Counted from the stretch's first letter, positions 26,246 through 34,046 are shown. The stretch is 64,000 nt of DNA from Paenibacillus xylanexedens (GCF_007676705.1 NZ_VEBF01000002.1:1054001-1118000), one strand, 5' to 3'. Translations and numbers: made by a program. The notes: a model not told the origin generated them from the letters alone.

Positions 26246-26275
26246 ATTATATGCGAACATACGTTCTTTTATCAA
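26246..26275 (-). promoter_or_regulatory. LexA-controlled sigma-A promoter in the prophage
   Basis: TTGATA and TATAAT are 18 bases apart on the minus strand, with a LexA box (CGAAC-ATAC-GTTC, 26254-26266) between them. The layout matches the chromosomal promoter at 5125-5154 almost base for base. Confidence 0.85.
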
Positions 26276-26278
26276 CAG

Positions 26279-26306
26279 AAAAAATACCCAGTCAAGCGAC
26301 TAGGTA
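26279..26306 (-). terminator. Terminator facing the SOS promoter
   Basis: On the minus strand tacctagtc pairs with gactgggta (one G-U), followed by ttttttc. No minus-strand gene now feeds it, which suggests that a gene upstream was lost or replaced by the plus-strand cargo. Confidence 0.7.
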
Positions 26307-26335
26307 CTTTCTGCATTTATTCAACGTTGGTCATT

Positions 26336-26357
26336 AAGCTAACGGGCAGGTTAGTTT
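26336..26357. repeat. CTAACGGG hairpin, site A
   Basis: AAGCTAAC-GGGCAG-GTTAGTTT: an 8-bp stem with one G-U pair and a GGGCAG loop. Related sequences occur at 28585 and 28869, flanking the cargo genes between them. Confidence 0.5.
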
Positions 26358-26537
26358 CATTTCATTTTGTTGGGCGTAAATCTGTTTTAATTCATAAATC
26401 GGGATAAGATAATAGTGCGGTGAGTAATTTTTATGAAATCGAACAAAAATAGGAAATTAAATCTGAAAAACTTCTCTTTTTTTAAATGGAATTCATCTGT
26501 ATCATTTGATTAAAATCAGATGGGAGAGTGATGATAG

Positions 26538-27293
26538 ATGAACAGTAAAGAAAAGTTTTCGAACCGGGTCGATTCGTATTTGAAGTACCGCCCGAGCTAT
26601 CCGAAAGAGGCTATTGATTATTTGTACGACTTCGTCGGTTTGCGTTCGAACAGTAAAATATTAGATATCGGTTCAGGTACTGGGATCATTTCGAAGCTAC
26701 TCCTGGAACGCGGAAGCTACCTGATCGCGGTCGAGCCGAATCAGGCAATGCGTGAAGCAGCAGAACAAATGTTAGAAAGCAATCCAAATTTTCAGAGTAT
26801 ACCAGGATCTGCAGAATCTACTGGATTACCTAATCAGTCGGTTGAGTTTATTGTCTGCGCACAGGCGTTTCACTGGTTTGATCGCTCAGCAGCACAAACT
26901 GAGTTCCGTAGAATTCTACAGCCGGGTGGGAGAGTAATACTAATCTGGAATTCCCGTCTTACAAACGGTACTTCATTTCGTGAAGAGTACGATCAACTGC
27001 TAAATACATACGGAACGGACTACGAAAAAGTCAATCATAAAAATATTTCTCAGACGATGCTTCTTTCTTTTTTCAAGGAGGGTTCAATGCATGAAGTGCG
27101 ATTCAGAATGCATCAGGAGTTTGATTTCGAGGGCTTGAGAGGCAGGTTGCTATCATCTTCTTACAGCCCTGTACCAGGGCATCCAAATTACAATCCGATG
27201 ATGACGGAACTGCGAAATCTATTTGATAGGAATAATCAAAATGGTATTGTTCCATTCGATTATGAAACAGAGATTTTTTGGGGAGAAGTATAG
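26538..27293 (+). CDS. Class I SAM-dependent methyltransferase
   Basis: A 251-residue methyltransferase of the Methyltransf_11 type. SAM-binding motif I is ILDIGSGTGIISKLLLERG, motif II holds AVEPNQAMREAA, and motif IV region reads VEFIVCAQAFHWFDRSAAQTE, followed by the post-motif LQPGGRVILIWN. It is cytoplasmic and the substrate cannot be predicted; similar cargo enzymes act on small molecules. Base composition is more A+T-rich than the host genes. It is the first gene after hairpin site A. Confidence 0.85.
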   Translation: MNSKEKFSNRVDSYLKYRPSYPKEAIDYLYDFVGLRSNSKILDIGSGTGIISKLLLERGSYLIAVEPNQAMREAAEQMLESNPNFQSIPGSAESTGLPNQSVEFIVCAQAFHWFDRSAAQTEFRRILQPGGRVILIWNSRLTNGTSFREEYDQLLNTYGTDYEKVNHKNISQTMLLSFFKEGSMHEVRFRMHQEFDFEGLRGRLLSSSYSPVPGHPNYNPMMTELRNLFDRNNQNGIVPFDYETEIFWGEV

Positions 27294-27416
27294 ATCCAGC
27301 TTCAATTAAAGAATTGGGTTGTTTATCATTTGTTTATATTCTTTGACGAACTTTGTTTATGACTAATTTTATTAACACCAAGTTTCATAAAATTAAATTA
27401 GAAAGAGTTGTAAACT

Positions 27417-27893
27417 ATGAGCAGAGTACATTATGAAGTTCCATTAAGATGTATTGGTGTAGCAGTAGTATTACTTAAAAACACACCTTGTGGTTACAAA
27501 GTCTTGTTATTAGAACGGGCTACTTCTGTATTAAGAGGCATTTGGTGTTATATTGGCGGTGCTATTGAAGAAGGGGAAAAGGCCTGGGAAGCTGCGTTAA
27601 GAGAAATCCGTGAAGAAACGAGTATTACAAATGTTACCCTGTTCACTTCAAATAAGTTTGATCAATTCTATTCAGCCGAAGAAAATTATATTTATATTGC
27701 GCCTGTATTTGTGGGATATGTGGATGAGGATCAAAATGTAATTTTAAATCATGAACATAGTAAATACGAATGGTTATCATTTAATGATGCGATCGAAAGA
27801 GTTAGGTTGCCAGGAAATGATGAAGTTCTCGAATTTATCAAGAAGCATTTCGCAAGCAATGATCCTTTAGAGTGGTTACGAGTAGGGATGTAA
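27417..27893 (+). CDS. NUDIX hydrolase
   Basis: A 158-residue protein with a full NUDIX box: GAIEEGEKAWEAALREIREE (residues about 48-67), flanked by the usual strands. It should hydrolyse a nucleoside diphosphate-linked compound, with metal bound by REIREE. The substrate cannot be told from sequence. It overlaps no neighbour but the next NUDIX gene starts 17 bases after its stop, so the two form a unit. A+T-rich like the methyltransferase. Confidence 0.85.
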   Translation: MSRVHYEVPLRCIGVAVVLLKNTPCGYKVLLLERATSVLRGIWCYIGGAIEEGEKAWEAALREIREETSITNVTLFTSNKFDQFYSAEENYIYIAPVFVGYVDEDQNVILNHEHSKYEWLSFNDAIERVRLPGNDEVLEFIKKHFASNDPLEWLRVGM

Positions 27894-27910
27894 TTAAAGG
27901 AGGCCTGTCA

Positions 27911-28531
27911 ATGATGGAAAATGAAATGTTGAAGATTTTTGATGATAACCGCAATCAGATTGGTATTGCAACTCGCGAAGAAGTTCATAGGTTAGGGCAT
28001 TGGCATGAAGCATTCCACTGTTGGTTTGTTAGTAAAGAAGATAAAAGATATATTTATCTCCAACTTCGTAGTTCGATGAAAAAAGATTATCCGAGTCTAT
28101 ATGACATAACTGCAGCTGGACATTTATTGGCTCACGAGACTGTGTTGGATGGAGTAAGGGAGATTAAAGAGGAGATTGGCATAGATGTTTCTATTAACGA
28201 TCTAATATCACTAGGAGTGATCGATTATCACGTGAATAAAACAGGCTTTATTGATAAGGAACTTGCTAACGTTTATTTATATATTGTTGATAACTTTATT
28301 AATGAAGTGACCCCTCAAAAAGAAGAAGTATCGGGTATTGTAAGAACTGAATTTGAATCCTTCTGTAACCTGTGGTTAGGGGAATTAGATTATATTAGAA
28401 TAGAAGGAATCGAAGTGATTGAGGAGAGTAAAATCTTAATAGACAAAATGATAGGCAAAGATCATTTTGTGCCTCACGAAATATCTTATTATGAAAACAT
28501 TATAAAATTGATCGATGAGAAATTGAAATGA
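27911..28531 (+). CDS. NUDIX hydrolase, isopentenyl isomerase-like subgroup
   Basis: The start at 27911 has AAAGGAGG seven bases upstream; the longer reading from 27872 overlaps the preceding gene and lacks a site. The 206-residue protein shows the YfcD/IPP-isomerase layout: EMLKIFDDNRNQIGIATREE, WHEAFHCWFV, then DITAAGHLLAHETVLDGVRE followed by the REIKEEIG part of the NUDIX box. Members act on phosphorylated small molecules; the exact substrate is unknown. The longer C-terminal region is helical. Confidence 0.8.
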   Translation: MMENEMLKIFDDNRNQIGIATREEVHRLGHWHEAFHCWFVSKEDKRYIYLQLRSSMKKDYPSLYDITAAGHLLAHETVLDGVREIKEEIGIDVSINDLISLGVIDYHVNKTGFIDKELANVYLYIVDNFINEVTPQKEEVSGIVRTEFESFCNLWLGELDYIRIEGIEVIEESKILIDKMIGKDHFVPHEISYYENIIKLIDEKLK

Positions 28532-28584
28532 CTACACATGAGCGAAAAGAGAAGGAGCTTATGACAGACGACTCATTATATTCA

Positions 28585-28602
28585 GCTAACGGGCAGATTA
28601 GC
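28585..28602. repeat. CTAACGGG hairpin, site B
   Basis: GCTAAC-GGGCAG-ATTAGC: same loop as site A, five-bp stem plus one mismatch. It follows the second NUDIX gene. Confidence 0.5.
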
Positions 28603-28660
28603 GCAACTTTGTATAGATAAATACGTATAGGAAGTAAATGAGGTTAGGACGTGCGATAAT

Positions 28661-28852
28661 ATGTTCATAATATTCCTAATTGGGTTTATCATGGTCACAA
28701 CGATGCTCTTAATGATTTTCTATAAGTTGATTGGGAAATTGATGAAATTTCGAAAACTATATAATTGGATTCTTTCAGGTGCGATTGTAACTGTTATTGT
28801 GTATATTTGGATGATTAGCACGTTGAAGAATTTACTAACTCCTATGCCATGA
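28661..28852 (+). CDS. Small membrane protein, two predicted helices
   Basis: A 63-residue product with helices at about 2-27 (FIIFLIGFIMVTTMLLMIFY) and 36-58 (YNWILSGAIVTVIVYIWMI), joined by a basic loop. The ribosome binding site is weak (gaggttagga, far from the ATG). It lies alone between hairpin sites B and C, like a one-gene cassette. No family recognised. Confidence 0.5.
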   Translation: MFIIFLIGFIMVTTMLLMIFYKLIGKLMKFRKLYNWILSGAIVTVIVYIWMISTLKNLLTPMP

Positions 28853-28868
28853 GACTCCAAATAAATCA

Positions 28869-28888
28869 ACTAACGGGAAACGATAGCT
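28869..28888. repeat. CTAACGGG hairpin, site C (degenerate)
   Basis: ACTAACG-GGAAA-CGATAGCT: the CTAACGGG word is kept, the stem has one mismatch. It closes the cargo segment before the ligase promoter. Confidence 0.4.
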
Positions 28889-28988
28889 CAATAATACCAA
28901 AAAAGAAGAACAATACGATCTGCTTCTCTAAAACTTACCACCTCTACTCTATATGGCAAAACGCTATAATTGAGTTGAGGTGTTTTTT

Positions 28989-29846
28989 ATGTTTATCAGT
29001 CCAATGTTATTAGAAACAGCAACCGGTCCCTTCTCTCATTCGAATTTCATTTTTGAACCGAAAGTAGATGGACATCGGTTAATATATTCACAACAGTCCG
29101 GCACAGTCCGGTTATTTACACGTCACAACAACGACTGCACCCAGCAGTATCCTGAATTGCTGCTACCCTTTGACTCTGACATCATCCTGGATGGCGAGGT
29201 CGCTTGCACCGATCCAGCAACCGGTTTAAACGATTTTGAGGCCGTAATGAGTCGTTTCAGCACACGTCAGCATTCAAAGGTTCAACAGCTCACCAAGACT
29301 CTACCTGCAACGTTCGCCATATTTGATATCCTGCAGTACAAAGGTAAGGACTTGCGTAAACTACCTCTCATGGAGCGCAAAGCGATCCTTCACAGCCTAC
29401 CTCTTCCCTCTTCAAGCTTTGGAGTGGTTCCACACATAGAAGGAGCCGGAGAAGAATTATACGCTCAAATTGAAGCCATGGGTATGGAAGGTGTAGTCGG
29501 CAAGCGTAAGGACAGCCAGTACGTCAGCAGGAGGTCCAAAGAGTGGCAGAAGGTCATCAACTGGTCATATGCTGATGTATTCATTACAGGATACAAAAAG
29601 TCCGAATTCGGGTGGCTTGCTGCTGTTCCTGATCCAACTGGAAGTATGCGCCCGGTAGGGATCATCGAGCATGGCCCAAGTCCAAAACATAAGCAAGCAT
29701 TCCGTGGTGTATGCCAGCAGCTTGTGACTGGAGAGGACAAGAACAACGTTTACCTTGAACCTCGAATTCAGGCCAGAGTTAAAATGCGCAACTGGACCAA
29801 ATCAGGCTTGCTGCGTACCCCTGTGTTTGATCAATTTATCGTGTGA
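28989..29846 (+). CDS. ATP-dependent DNA ligase, minimal type
   Basis: The start at 28989 has GAGGTG six bases upstream. The 285-residue protein is a bare adenylation plus OB-fold ligase. Motif I is EPKVDGHR with adenylated Lys25; motif III holds IILDGEVAC; motif IV is EGVVGKRKDSQY; motif V is WQKVIN. It lacks a DNA-binding N-terminal domain and any LigD polymerase or nuclease part. It would seal nicks, probably in phage or damage-related repair. The SRAP gene follows by about 35 bases and is likely co-transcribed. A TATAAT is at 28965-28970. Confidence 0.9.
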   Translation: MFISPMLLETATGPFSHSNFIFEPKVDGHRLIYSQQSGTVRLFTRHNNDCTQQYPELLLPFDSDIILDGEVACTDPATGLNDFEAVMSRFSTRQHSKVQQLTKTLPATFAIFDILQYKGKDLRKLPLMERKAILHSLPLPSSSFGVVPHIEGAGEELYAQIEAMGMEGVVGKRKDSQYVSRRSKEWQKVINWSYADVFITGYKKSEFGWLAAVPDPTGSMRPVGIIEHGPSPKHKQAFRGVCQQLVTGEDKNNVYLEPRIQARVKMRNWTKSGLLRTPVFDQFIV

Positions 29847-29882
29847 TTATATATTGTAAAGACAATACAGGAGGTGCTTTGT

Positions 29883-30551
29883 ATGTGTGGTAGATTTACA
29901 ATCACTGACCCCATAGACGCGATAATGGACAGGTACTATGCATCTATAGCTGATGGCTTTGAGTACAAACCAAATTACAACGCAGCACCCATGCAGTTCA
30001 TTCCAACCATAATTGGCAGCAAAGACGGAAATAGATTGGGTGAGCTCCGATGGGGCCTTGTGCCTTCCTGGGCAAAGGATGACAAGATCGGCAATAAGAT
30101 GATCAATGCCCGGGCCGAGACACTGGCAGAGAAGCCAGCCTTTAAACGCCTGATCAGTTCCAAACGTTGCATTATCCCTACAAACGGATTTTATGAGTGG
30201 AAGAAAGAAGGAAATACCAAGCAGCCTATGCGTATCTTGATGAAGGATGATAGAATATTTTCGCTTGCTGGTTTGTATGATACCTGGACAGATTCGGACG
30301 GAAACAAGCTGAGCACTTGCACAATTATTACGACGGAGCCTAACAGTCTTATGGCAAACATTCACAATCGTATGCCGGTCATCCTAAGACCTGAGGATGA
30401 AGCGGAATGGCTTGGAAGAGATAATGATATTCAGTCGCTACTTGGCTTGCTTAAGCCATATCAAGCTTCTGAGATGAGAGCATATGAGGTGCCGAAGGAA
30501 GTCGGCAATGTGAGAAACAACAATGAAGATTTAATTAAAGAAGTGGGTTAA
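29883..30551 (+). CDS. SRAP (YedK/HMCES-like) DNA-protein crosslink protein
   Basis: The start at 29883 (AGGAGG eight bases upstream) places the catalytic Cys at residue 2 after Met removal: MCGRFTITD. Other active-site parts are NYNAAPMQF, INARAETLAEKPAF, GFYEWKKE with its conserved Glu, and HNRMPVIL with the conserved His. SRAP proteins bind abasic sites in single-stranded DNA and crosslink through Cys2 to shield them. Pairing with a DNA ligase and a YolD-like protein gives this part of the prophage a DNA-repair character. Confidence 0.92.
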   Translation: MCGRFTITDPIDAIMDRYYASIADGFEYKPNYNAAPMQFIPTIIGSKDGNRLGELRWGLVPSWAKDDKIGNKMINARAETLAEKPAFKRLISSKRCIIPTNGFYEWKKEGNTKQPMRILMKDDRIFSLAGLYDTWTDSDGNKLSTCTIITTEPNSLMANIHNRMPVILRPEDEAEWLGRDNDIQSLLGLLKPYQASEMRAYEVPKEVGNVRNNNEDLIKEVG

Positions 30552-30556
30552 AAAGC

Positions 30557-30591
30557 AAGGAGCAGCGAGGTCATGCCTCCTGCTCTTTCTT
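30557..30591 (+). terminator. Terminator of the ligase-SRAP unit
   Basis: Stem gagcagcgagg / cctcctgctc (one bulge) followed by tttctt. A near-identical hairpin recurs at 32058. Confidence 0.7.
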
Positions 30592-30706
30592 CATATCAAG
30601 TGTTTGAGGGGCTGCTGATGTCATTCTGCATCTTATTTAATCTCTACTCCTGACCTATATAACCAAATGCTATACTGTAAATAAATAATTGAAATGGAGG
30701 GAAAGT

Positions 30707-30910
30707 ATGATTAAGGATTTGCTTTTAGCTGAGGCCAAGCAGTATGAAGTTTGTTTAGTTTTTGAGGATAATTCGAAGTACATAGGAATGATTGAAATGT
30801 CATCAGATAAAAAAAGAGTGAAAGTCAAACACCAGGATGGTGTTGAATGGGTACCTTTAGATGAAATAAAACATTGCTCTTTGTCCGTGCCAATTAAAAA
30901 TAGAGAATAA
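30707..30910 (+). CDS. Small beta-domain protein (67 aa)
   Basis: The start at 30707 has GGAGGG five bases upstream. The product has a short helix (MIKDLLLAEAKQYE) followed by strands VCLVFEDNSKYIGMIEM, KKRVKVKHQDGVEWVPL and DEIKHCSL. This resembles the C-terminal beta half of YolD-like proteins and small SH3/Sm-like folds. I know no named family. It sits alone between two terminators. Confidence 0.55.
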   Translation: MIKDLLLAEAKQYEVCLVFEDNSKYIGMIEMSSDKKRVKVKHQDGVEWVPLDEIKHCSLSVPIKNRE

Positions 30911-31046
30911 TAATAACTATAAAGTTCAATCTTATAAATACTATCAAGCGGTCCGGATCGTCAAACGTTTACTTGGTCGCATGGCTGCTGCTGAGCTTCA
31001 GACAAATAAGAGCCAGAGACGCTGCTTGATAAGAATATATGTAAAC

Positions 31047-31086
31047 AAAAAAGGCACTGCCAGCGTTATGCCAGCAGTGCCTTTTT
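31047..31086. terminator. Bidirectional terminator
   Basis: Stem aaaaaaggcactgc / gcagtgccttttt with A and T runs on both sides. The 130 bases before it (30911-31046) hold an open but start-less frame (VRIVKRLLGRMAAAEL) that I do not call as a gene. Confidence 0.8.
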
Positions 31087-31215
31087 ACCGATGCTTTCGG
31101 ATCCTATGTCTATAGTAATGCAATTCGACAGTTTTGTAAATTGTTTTAATTTATTATAGAAACATTTTCCTAGGTCTGATAGACTAACTTTATCTAATAC
31201 ATAGGAGGAAATACC

Positions 31216-31794
31216 TTGGAAAAGAAACCGATTTTTAAGAAGTGGTGGTTTTGGCTTGGAATCATAGTCGTTATCGGATTAATTGGTAATATGGGCGATA
31301 AGGAAGCCAAACCTAATGCGACAGCATCTGAAGTAGCAGCACAGCCTAAAGCAGAAACCGTATCTACAGAACAAACGGCGGCTGAAAAAGAGAAAGCCGA
31401 AGCCGACAAAAAAGCAGCTGAGGAACAGAAAGCAAGAGATGAAGCTGCGGCAGCAGAATTGGCTAAAAAGGAAGCTGAAGCAAATAGCGTACCAAGAGAG
31501 CACAAGGCTGCACTAGAAAAAGCAATTACTTATGCGGAAGTTATGAACATGTCCAAAGCCGGTGTTTACGATCAATTGACATCTGAATATGGCGAAAACT
31601 TTCCAAAGGAAGCTGCTCAATATGCCATTGATAACATTGAGTTTGATTGGAAACAAGCAGCTTTAAAGAAAGCTCAAACTTACGCTGAATCAATGAGTAT
31701 GTCTGATTCCGCCATTTACGATCAACTAACATCTGACTACGGTGAGAAGTTCACAAAGGAAGAAGCCAAATACGCAGTAGCTAATTTAAAATAA
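31216..31794 (+). CDS. Ltp-type superinfection-exclusion protein
   Basis: The start is TTG at 31216 with AGGAGG seven bases upstream. The 192-residue protein has an N-terminal membrane anchor (KKWWFWLGIIVVIGLIGNM), an Ala/Glu/Lys-rich helical stalk (about residues 35-95), and two tandem repeats of the host-cell surface-exposed lipoprotein type (ALEKAITYAEVMNMSKAGVY...; ALKKAQTYAESMSMSDSAIY...). Ltp of Streptococcus phage TP-J34 uses these repeats to block DNA entry of related phages. Here a transmembrane anchor replaces the lipobox. A prophage conversion role is likely. Confidence 0.82.
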   Translation: MEKKPIFKKWWFWLGIIVVIGLIGNMGDKEAKPNATASEVAAQPKAETVSTEQTAAEKEKAEADKKAAEEQKARDEAAAAELAKKEAEANSVPREHKAALEKAITYAEVMNMSKAGVYDQLTSEYGENFPKEAAQYAIDNIEFDWKQAALKKAQTYAESMSMSDSAIYDQLTSDYGEKFTKEEAKYAVANLK

Positions 31795-31820
31795 CAGATC
31801 GGCGGCGCGTTGAATGAAGT

Positions 31821-32015
31821 TTGGATTCCGGAAGACAGCCTAAAAAACGGATAGCCGTTAGAACCAGTATTAAACGACAGATCGTACATCGTGCCGGATT
31901 GAAAATGCCCCGTGGATATGGATGGTTACGTAATCCGAAACGGGCAGCGTATAACAAAGTGTACAACAAGACGACATTCGATATTTTTAAGGTTATAAGT
32001 AAGTTGTTCAAGTAA
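31821..32015 (+). CDS. Small basic phage-type protein
   Basis: TTG at 31821 is the first possible start because a stop lies two codons upstream; no clear ribosome binding site is seen. The 64-residue product is strongly basic and ends with RGYGWLRNPKRAAYNKVYNK and DIFKVISKLFK, a pattern I have seen in small phage-associated proteins. It could be the tail of a longer gene now truncated. A terminator follows. Confidence 0.45.
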   Translation: MDSGRQPKKRIAVRTSIKRQIVHRAGLKMPRGYGWLRNPKRAAYNKVYNKTTFDIFKVISKLFK

Positions 32016-32057
32016 ATTCTATTGAGTTGATAATCTAAAAATATACGAAATAAAACA

Positions 32058-32092
32058 AAGAGCAGTGAGGTTATCCCTCCTGCTCTATTTTT
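32058..32092. terminator. Terminator between convergent small genes
   Basis: Stem gagcagtgagg / cctcctgctc followed by tattttt. It overlaps the stop of the minus-strand gene at 32071 and is nearly identical to the hairpin at 30557. Confidence 0.7.
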
Positions 32093-32295
32093 GTACTCTG
32101 AATTACATAATGCTGTCGGAAGTATCTGCCACCCATAATCTTGACGAAAGACTCGCTATATCCTTCTACTGATCCGCCATAGTCAATTAGTTGTTGACGA
32201 TCCGATTGGGTATGCCAGACGGATACACGTACTTGGGTTAAGGCTGCTGTAAGGAAGTCCTTATCTGTGGATAGTACTTTGTATGTATAGTTCAT
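32071..32295 (-). CDS. Hypothetical small protein (74 aa)
   Basis: TTAGGAGA precedes the ATG. The product (MNYTYKVLSTDKDFLTAALT, then YSESFVKIMGGRYFRQHYVI) has mixed strands and one helix with a conserved-looking GRYFRQH. No family recognised. It stands alone, convergent with the basic small protein. Confidence 0.55.
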   Translation of the reverse strand: MNYTYKVLSTDKDFLTAALTQVRVSVWHTQSDRQQLIDYGGSVEGYSESFVKIMGGRYFRQHYVIQSTKIEQEG

Positions 32296-32358
32296 GATAA
32301 ATTCTCCTAATAAACGTAATAAAAGACGCCACAGTAATTCGAAGCGTCTTTTATTATT

Positions 32359-32673
32359 TCAAACTGAGACATCGTTCTGATTTGTTTCTTGTATAGCAGG
32401 AGTACTTCTTTTTCTTTTTTTCTTAGGCGCTCCTTTTATAGCTTTCATTGACTCTAACCACAATATGGCACCAGCAAGAGGAGTGAATGCTAAAAAAGTT
32501 ATTAACCAGATCCACAAAGCAATATCAACATTGAAAGTTGTACTAATTGTTGGAATATTAAATATATAGCGGCCTGTTGCAAAGAAGATAATCAATATGA
32601 ACACCATAATCGGTGTTAAAACCTTCATAAGAAGTTGAGATAATATTTTACTATATTCTGCATTTAATTCCAT
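32359..32673 (-). CDS. Membrane protein, third gene of an accessory operon
   Basis: A 104-residue protein with helices at about 12-34 (LMKVLTPIMVFILIIFFATG) and 46-70 (IALWIWLITFLAFTPLAGAI) and a basic tail (KGAPKKKRKRS). AGGAGG lies eight bases before the ATG, and the start overlaps the stop of the gene before it. It has no known domain. Its place in a tight three-gene operon suggests joint action with the two proteins encoded upstream. Confidence 0.6.
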   Translation of the reverse strand: MELNAEYSKILSQLLMKVLTPIMVFILIIFFATGRYIFNIPTISTTFNVDIALWIWLITFLAFTPLAGAILWLESMKAIKGAPKKKRKRSTPAIQETNQNDVSV

Positions 32674-33344
32674 GCTGCAAACCTCCTAAATAGGAGTTTC
32701 ACACCACCTAAAATAATTACAGGAAAAAGTGTCATTATAAATCCAAAAAAACCAATCTCCATCGGAATAAACTTCGTTATTGAAAGAATTAGAAAGGACA
32801 TTGAAATAAAACCGAATAATACAAAACCGATTTTGTAGAGACGTCCACTTAACAAATCAAAAAAATGATTTTCCATAGACAATTCCTCCGTTTTACTTTT
32901 TCCTAATGTGTCAATAATAATATTGCTGTATGCTGGTTGACAATCAAACGTAACACTGTTGTTAAAAAAAAGATTTGTTCCTGTACGGTTTTCTTTAGAT
33001 TGTACAGGACTGGACGTACCAGCGAAGGATAAGTCCATATTTAGTAATTCTCCAAATGTTCCCTCTTTCCTTCTACTAACCAAACTATCGTTGAATCTTA
33101 GTGCCCTGGATCGACCACTGGAATCATTAATTTGGGCAGAAGAAGAAACAACCCCTGTTTTTACAATATTACCTTGAGGGGAATAGTTCCCGGTTACATT
33201 AAAAGCACTTACACTTAAAAAAAGACTCGAAACAACCAATACTGTAGGAAGTGTCTTGTTTGAAGAATCGCTAATATCTTTCTCCGATGGTACTGGATTG
33301 CTAAAAACAGTTAGATTATTGTTCTCAGCTGGTTGGAGAGTCAT
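32664..33344 (-). CDS. Membrane protein, second gene of an accessory operon
   Basis: A 226-residue protein: a Ser/Asn-rich region (about 1-155) with one weak hydrophobic stretch (TVLVVSSLFLSVSAF), then two helices near the C-terminus (YKIGFVLFGFISMSFLILSI and IGFFGFIMTLFPVIILGGVK). The start ATG overlaps the stop of the upstream gene as ATGA, so translation is coupled. No family recognised. The long polar part may lie outside the membrane or be intrinsically disordered. Confidence 0.6.
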   Translation of the reverse strand: MTLQPAENNNLTVFSNPVPSEKDISDSSNKTLPTVLVVSSLFLSVSAFNVTGNYSPQGNIVKTGVVSSSAQINDSSGRSRALRFNDSLVSRRKEGTFGELLNMDLSFAGTSSPVQSKENRTGTNLFFNNSVTFDCQPAYSNIIIDTLGKSKTEELSMENHFFDLLSGRLYKIGFVLFGFISMSFLILSITKFIPMEIGFFGFIMTLFPVIILGGVKLLFRRFAAWN

Positions 33345-33769
33345 ACGGTCTCACGACCATGAACCATAATAGGGTAACTGGCAACCAATATACCATCCAT
33401 GTATATGTCCGATATGTATTCGCCATTCTTCCTAAAAACAGTATTTTTAAAATCCATACTCAATACTACTCCTTGATGATCGACAGGTACTGACTGCAAA
33501 GTCGGCTCCTGATTTACATTAAACTGGACCTCGCCTGTGTTAATCAACGGTTCAACTGAGTTGTCAGAAGACCTGAAAATATATTGTAACTTGTGCTCTT
33601 CTCCAGGGCCAATACCAGCTATTCCAATACACACGCTAAAGGAAAAGCTTCCAGGCACAAATGCAGGAAGTAACGAGGCGAATGGGTTTGAAATACTTAA
33701 CCTTGGTCCAGTTGGACTTTGTTCAGGCTTGGAGTCCTCGCAGTATGTAAAACTAGTAATTCTTAACAT
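33341..33769 (-). CDS. DUF6941-like protein, first gene of an accessory operon
   Basis: The start at 33769 has GGAGG eight bases upstream. The 142-residue product opens MLRITSFTYCEDSKPEQ and has a beta-sandwich look with FVPGSFSFSVCIGIAGIGPG, the strand HKLQYIFRSSD, and a closing NGEYISDIYMDG. From memory this matches the family catalogued as DUF6941, of unknown function. It heads a three-gene unit with two membrane proteins, next to the lysis genes of the prophage. An accessory phage-defence role is a guess. Confidence 0.6.
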   Translation of the reverse strand: MLRITSFTYCEDSKPEQSPTGPRLSISNPFASLLPAFVPGSFSFSVCIGIAGIGPGEEHKLQYIFRSSDNSVEPLINTGEVQFNVNQEPTLQSVPVDHQGVVLSMDFKNTVFRKNGEYISDIYMDGILVASYPIMVHGRETV

Positions 33770-34010
33770 TTCAAAAACCTCCATAATTATGATTCTAATT
33801 ACCTAAAACATACTAGATAATATTGAACCAAAATGGAATATTTATCAATACTTTTTTAGAAATTGTTCCATTCTCTACCACACTCCTTCTCTCCATATTT
33901 ACTATCTCTTATTAATTTAACAGCTTATCACCTAAAGCGAAGTGGTTCTTTTGCGAAATAACGGCTTTTTTTTGTATGTTTCTTGTATGGTTTTTGTATT
34001 TATTTTAAAA

Positions 34011-34046
34011 GAAAAACCCTTCTGAAAATTTGAGTCAGAAGGGCCT
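34011..34046 (-). terminator. Terminator of the prophage late/lysis operon
   Basis: On the minus strand cccttctga pairs with tcagaaggg, followed by ttttctttt. The noncoding stretch 33785-34010 also holds three spaced copies of TTGTAT (33970-34000) of unknown meaning. Confidence 0.8.

Noticed and set aside
30911..31046. Start-less open frame reading VRIVKRLLGRMAAAEL
   Set aside because: It has no start codon with a ribosome binding site and runs through the terminator. It could be a gene relic but cannot be supported.
31279..31505. Cys/Phe-rich and Ser/Ala-rich open frames opposite the Ltp-type gene
   Set aside because: They are antisense to a gene with a good ribosome binding site and known repeats; their composition is a by-product of the Ala/Glu/Lys-rich stalk codons.
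33965..34002. Iterons of a replication origin
   Set aside because: Three TTGTAT words at 11-13 base spacing in a T-rich stretch are too short and degenerate, and no replication gene is nearby.
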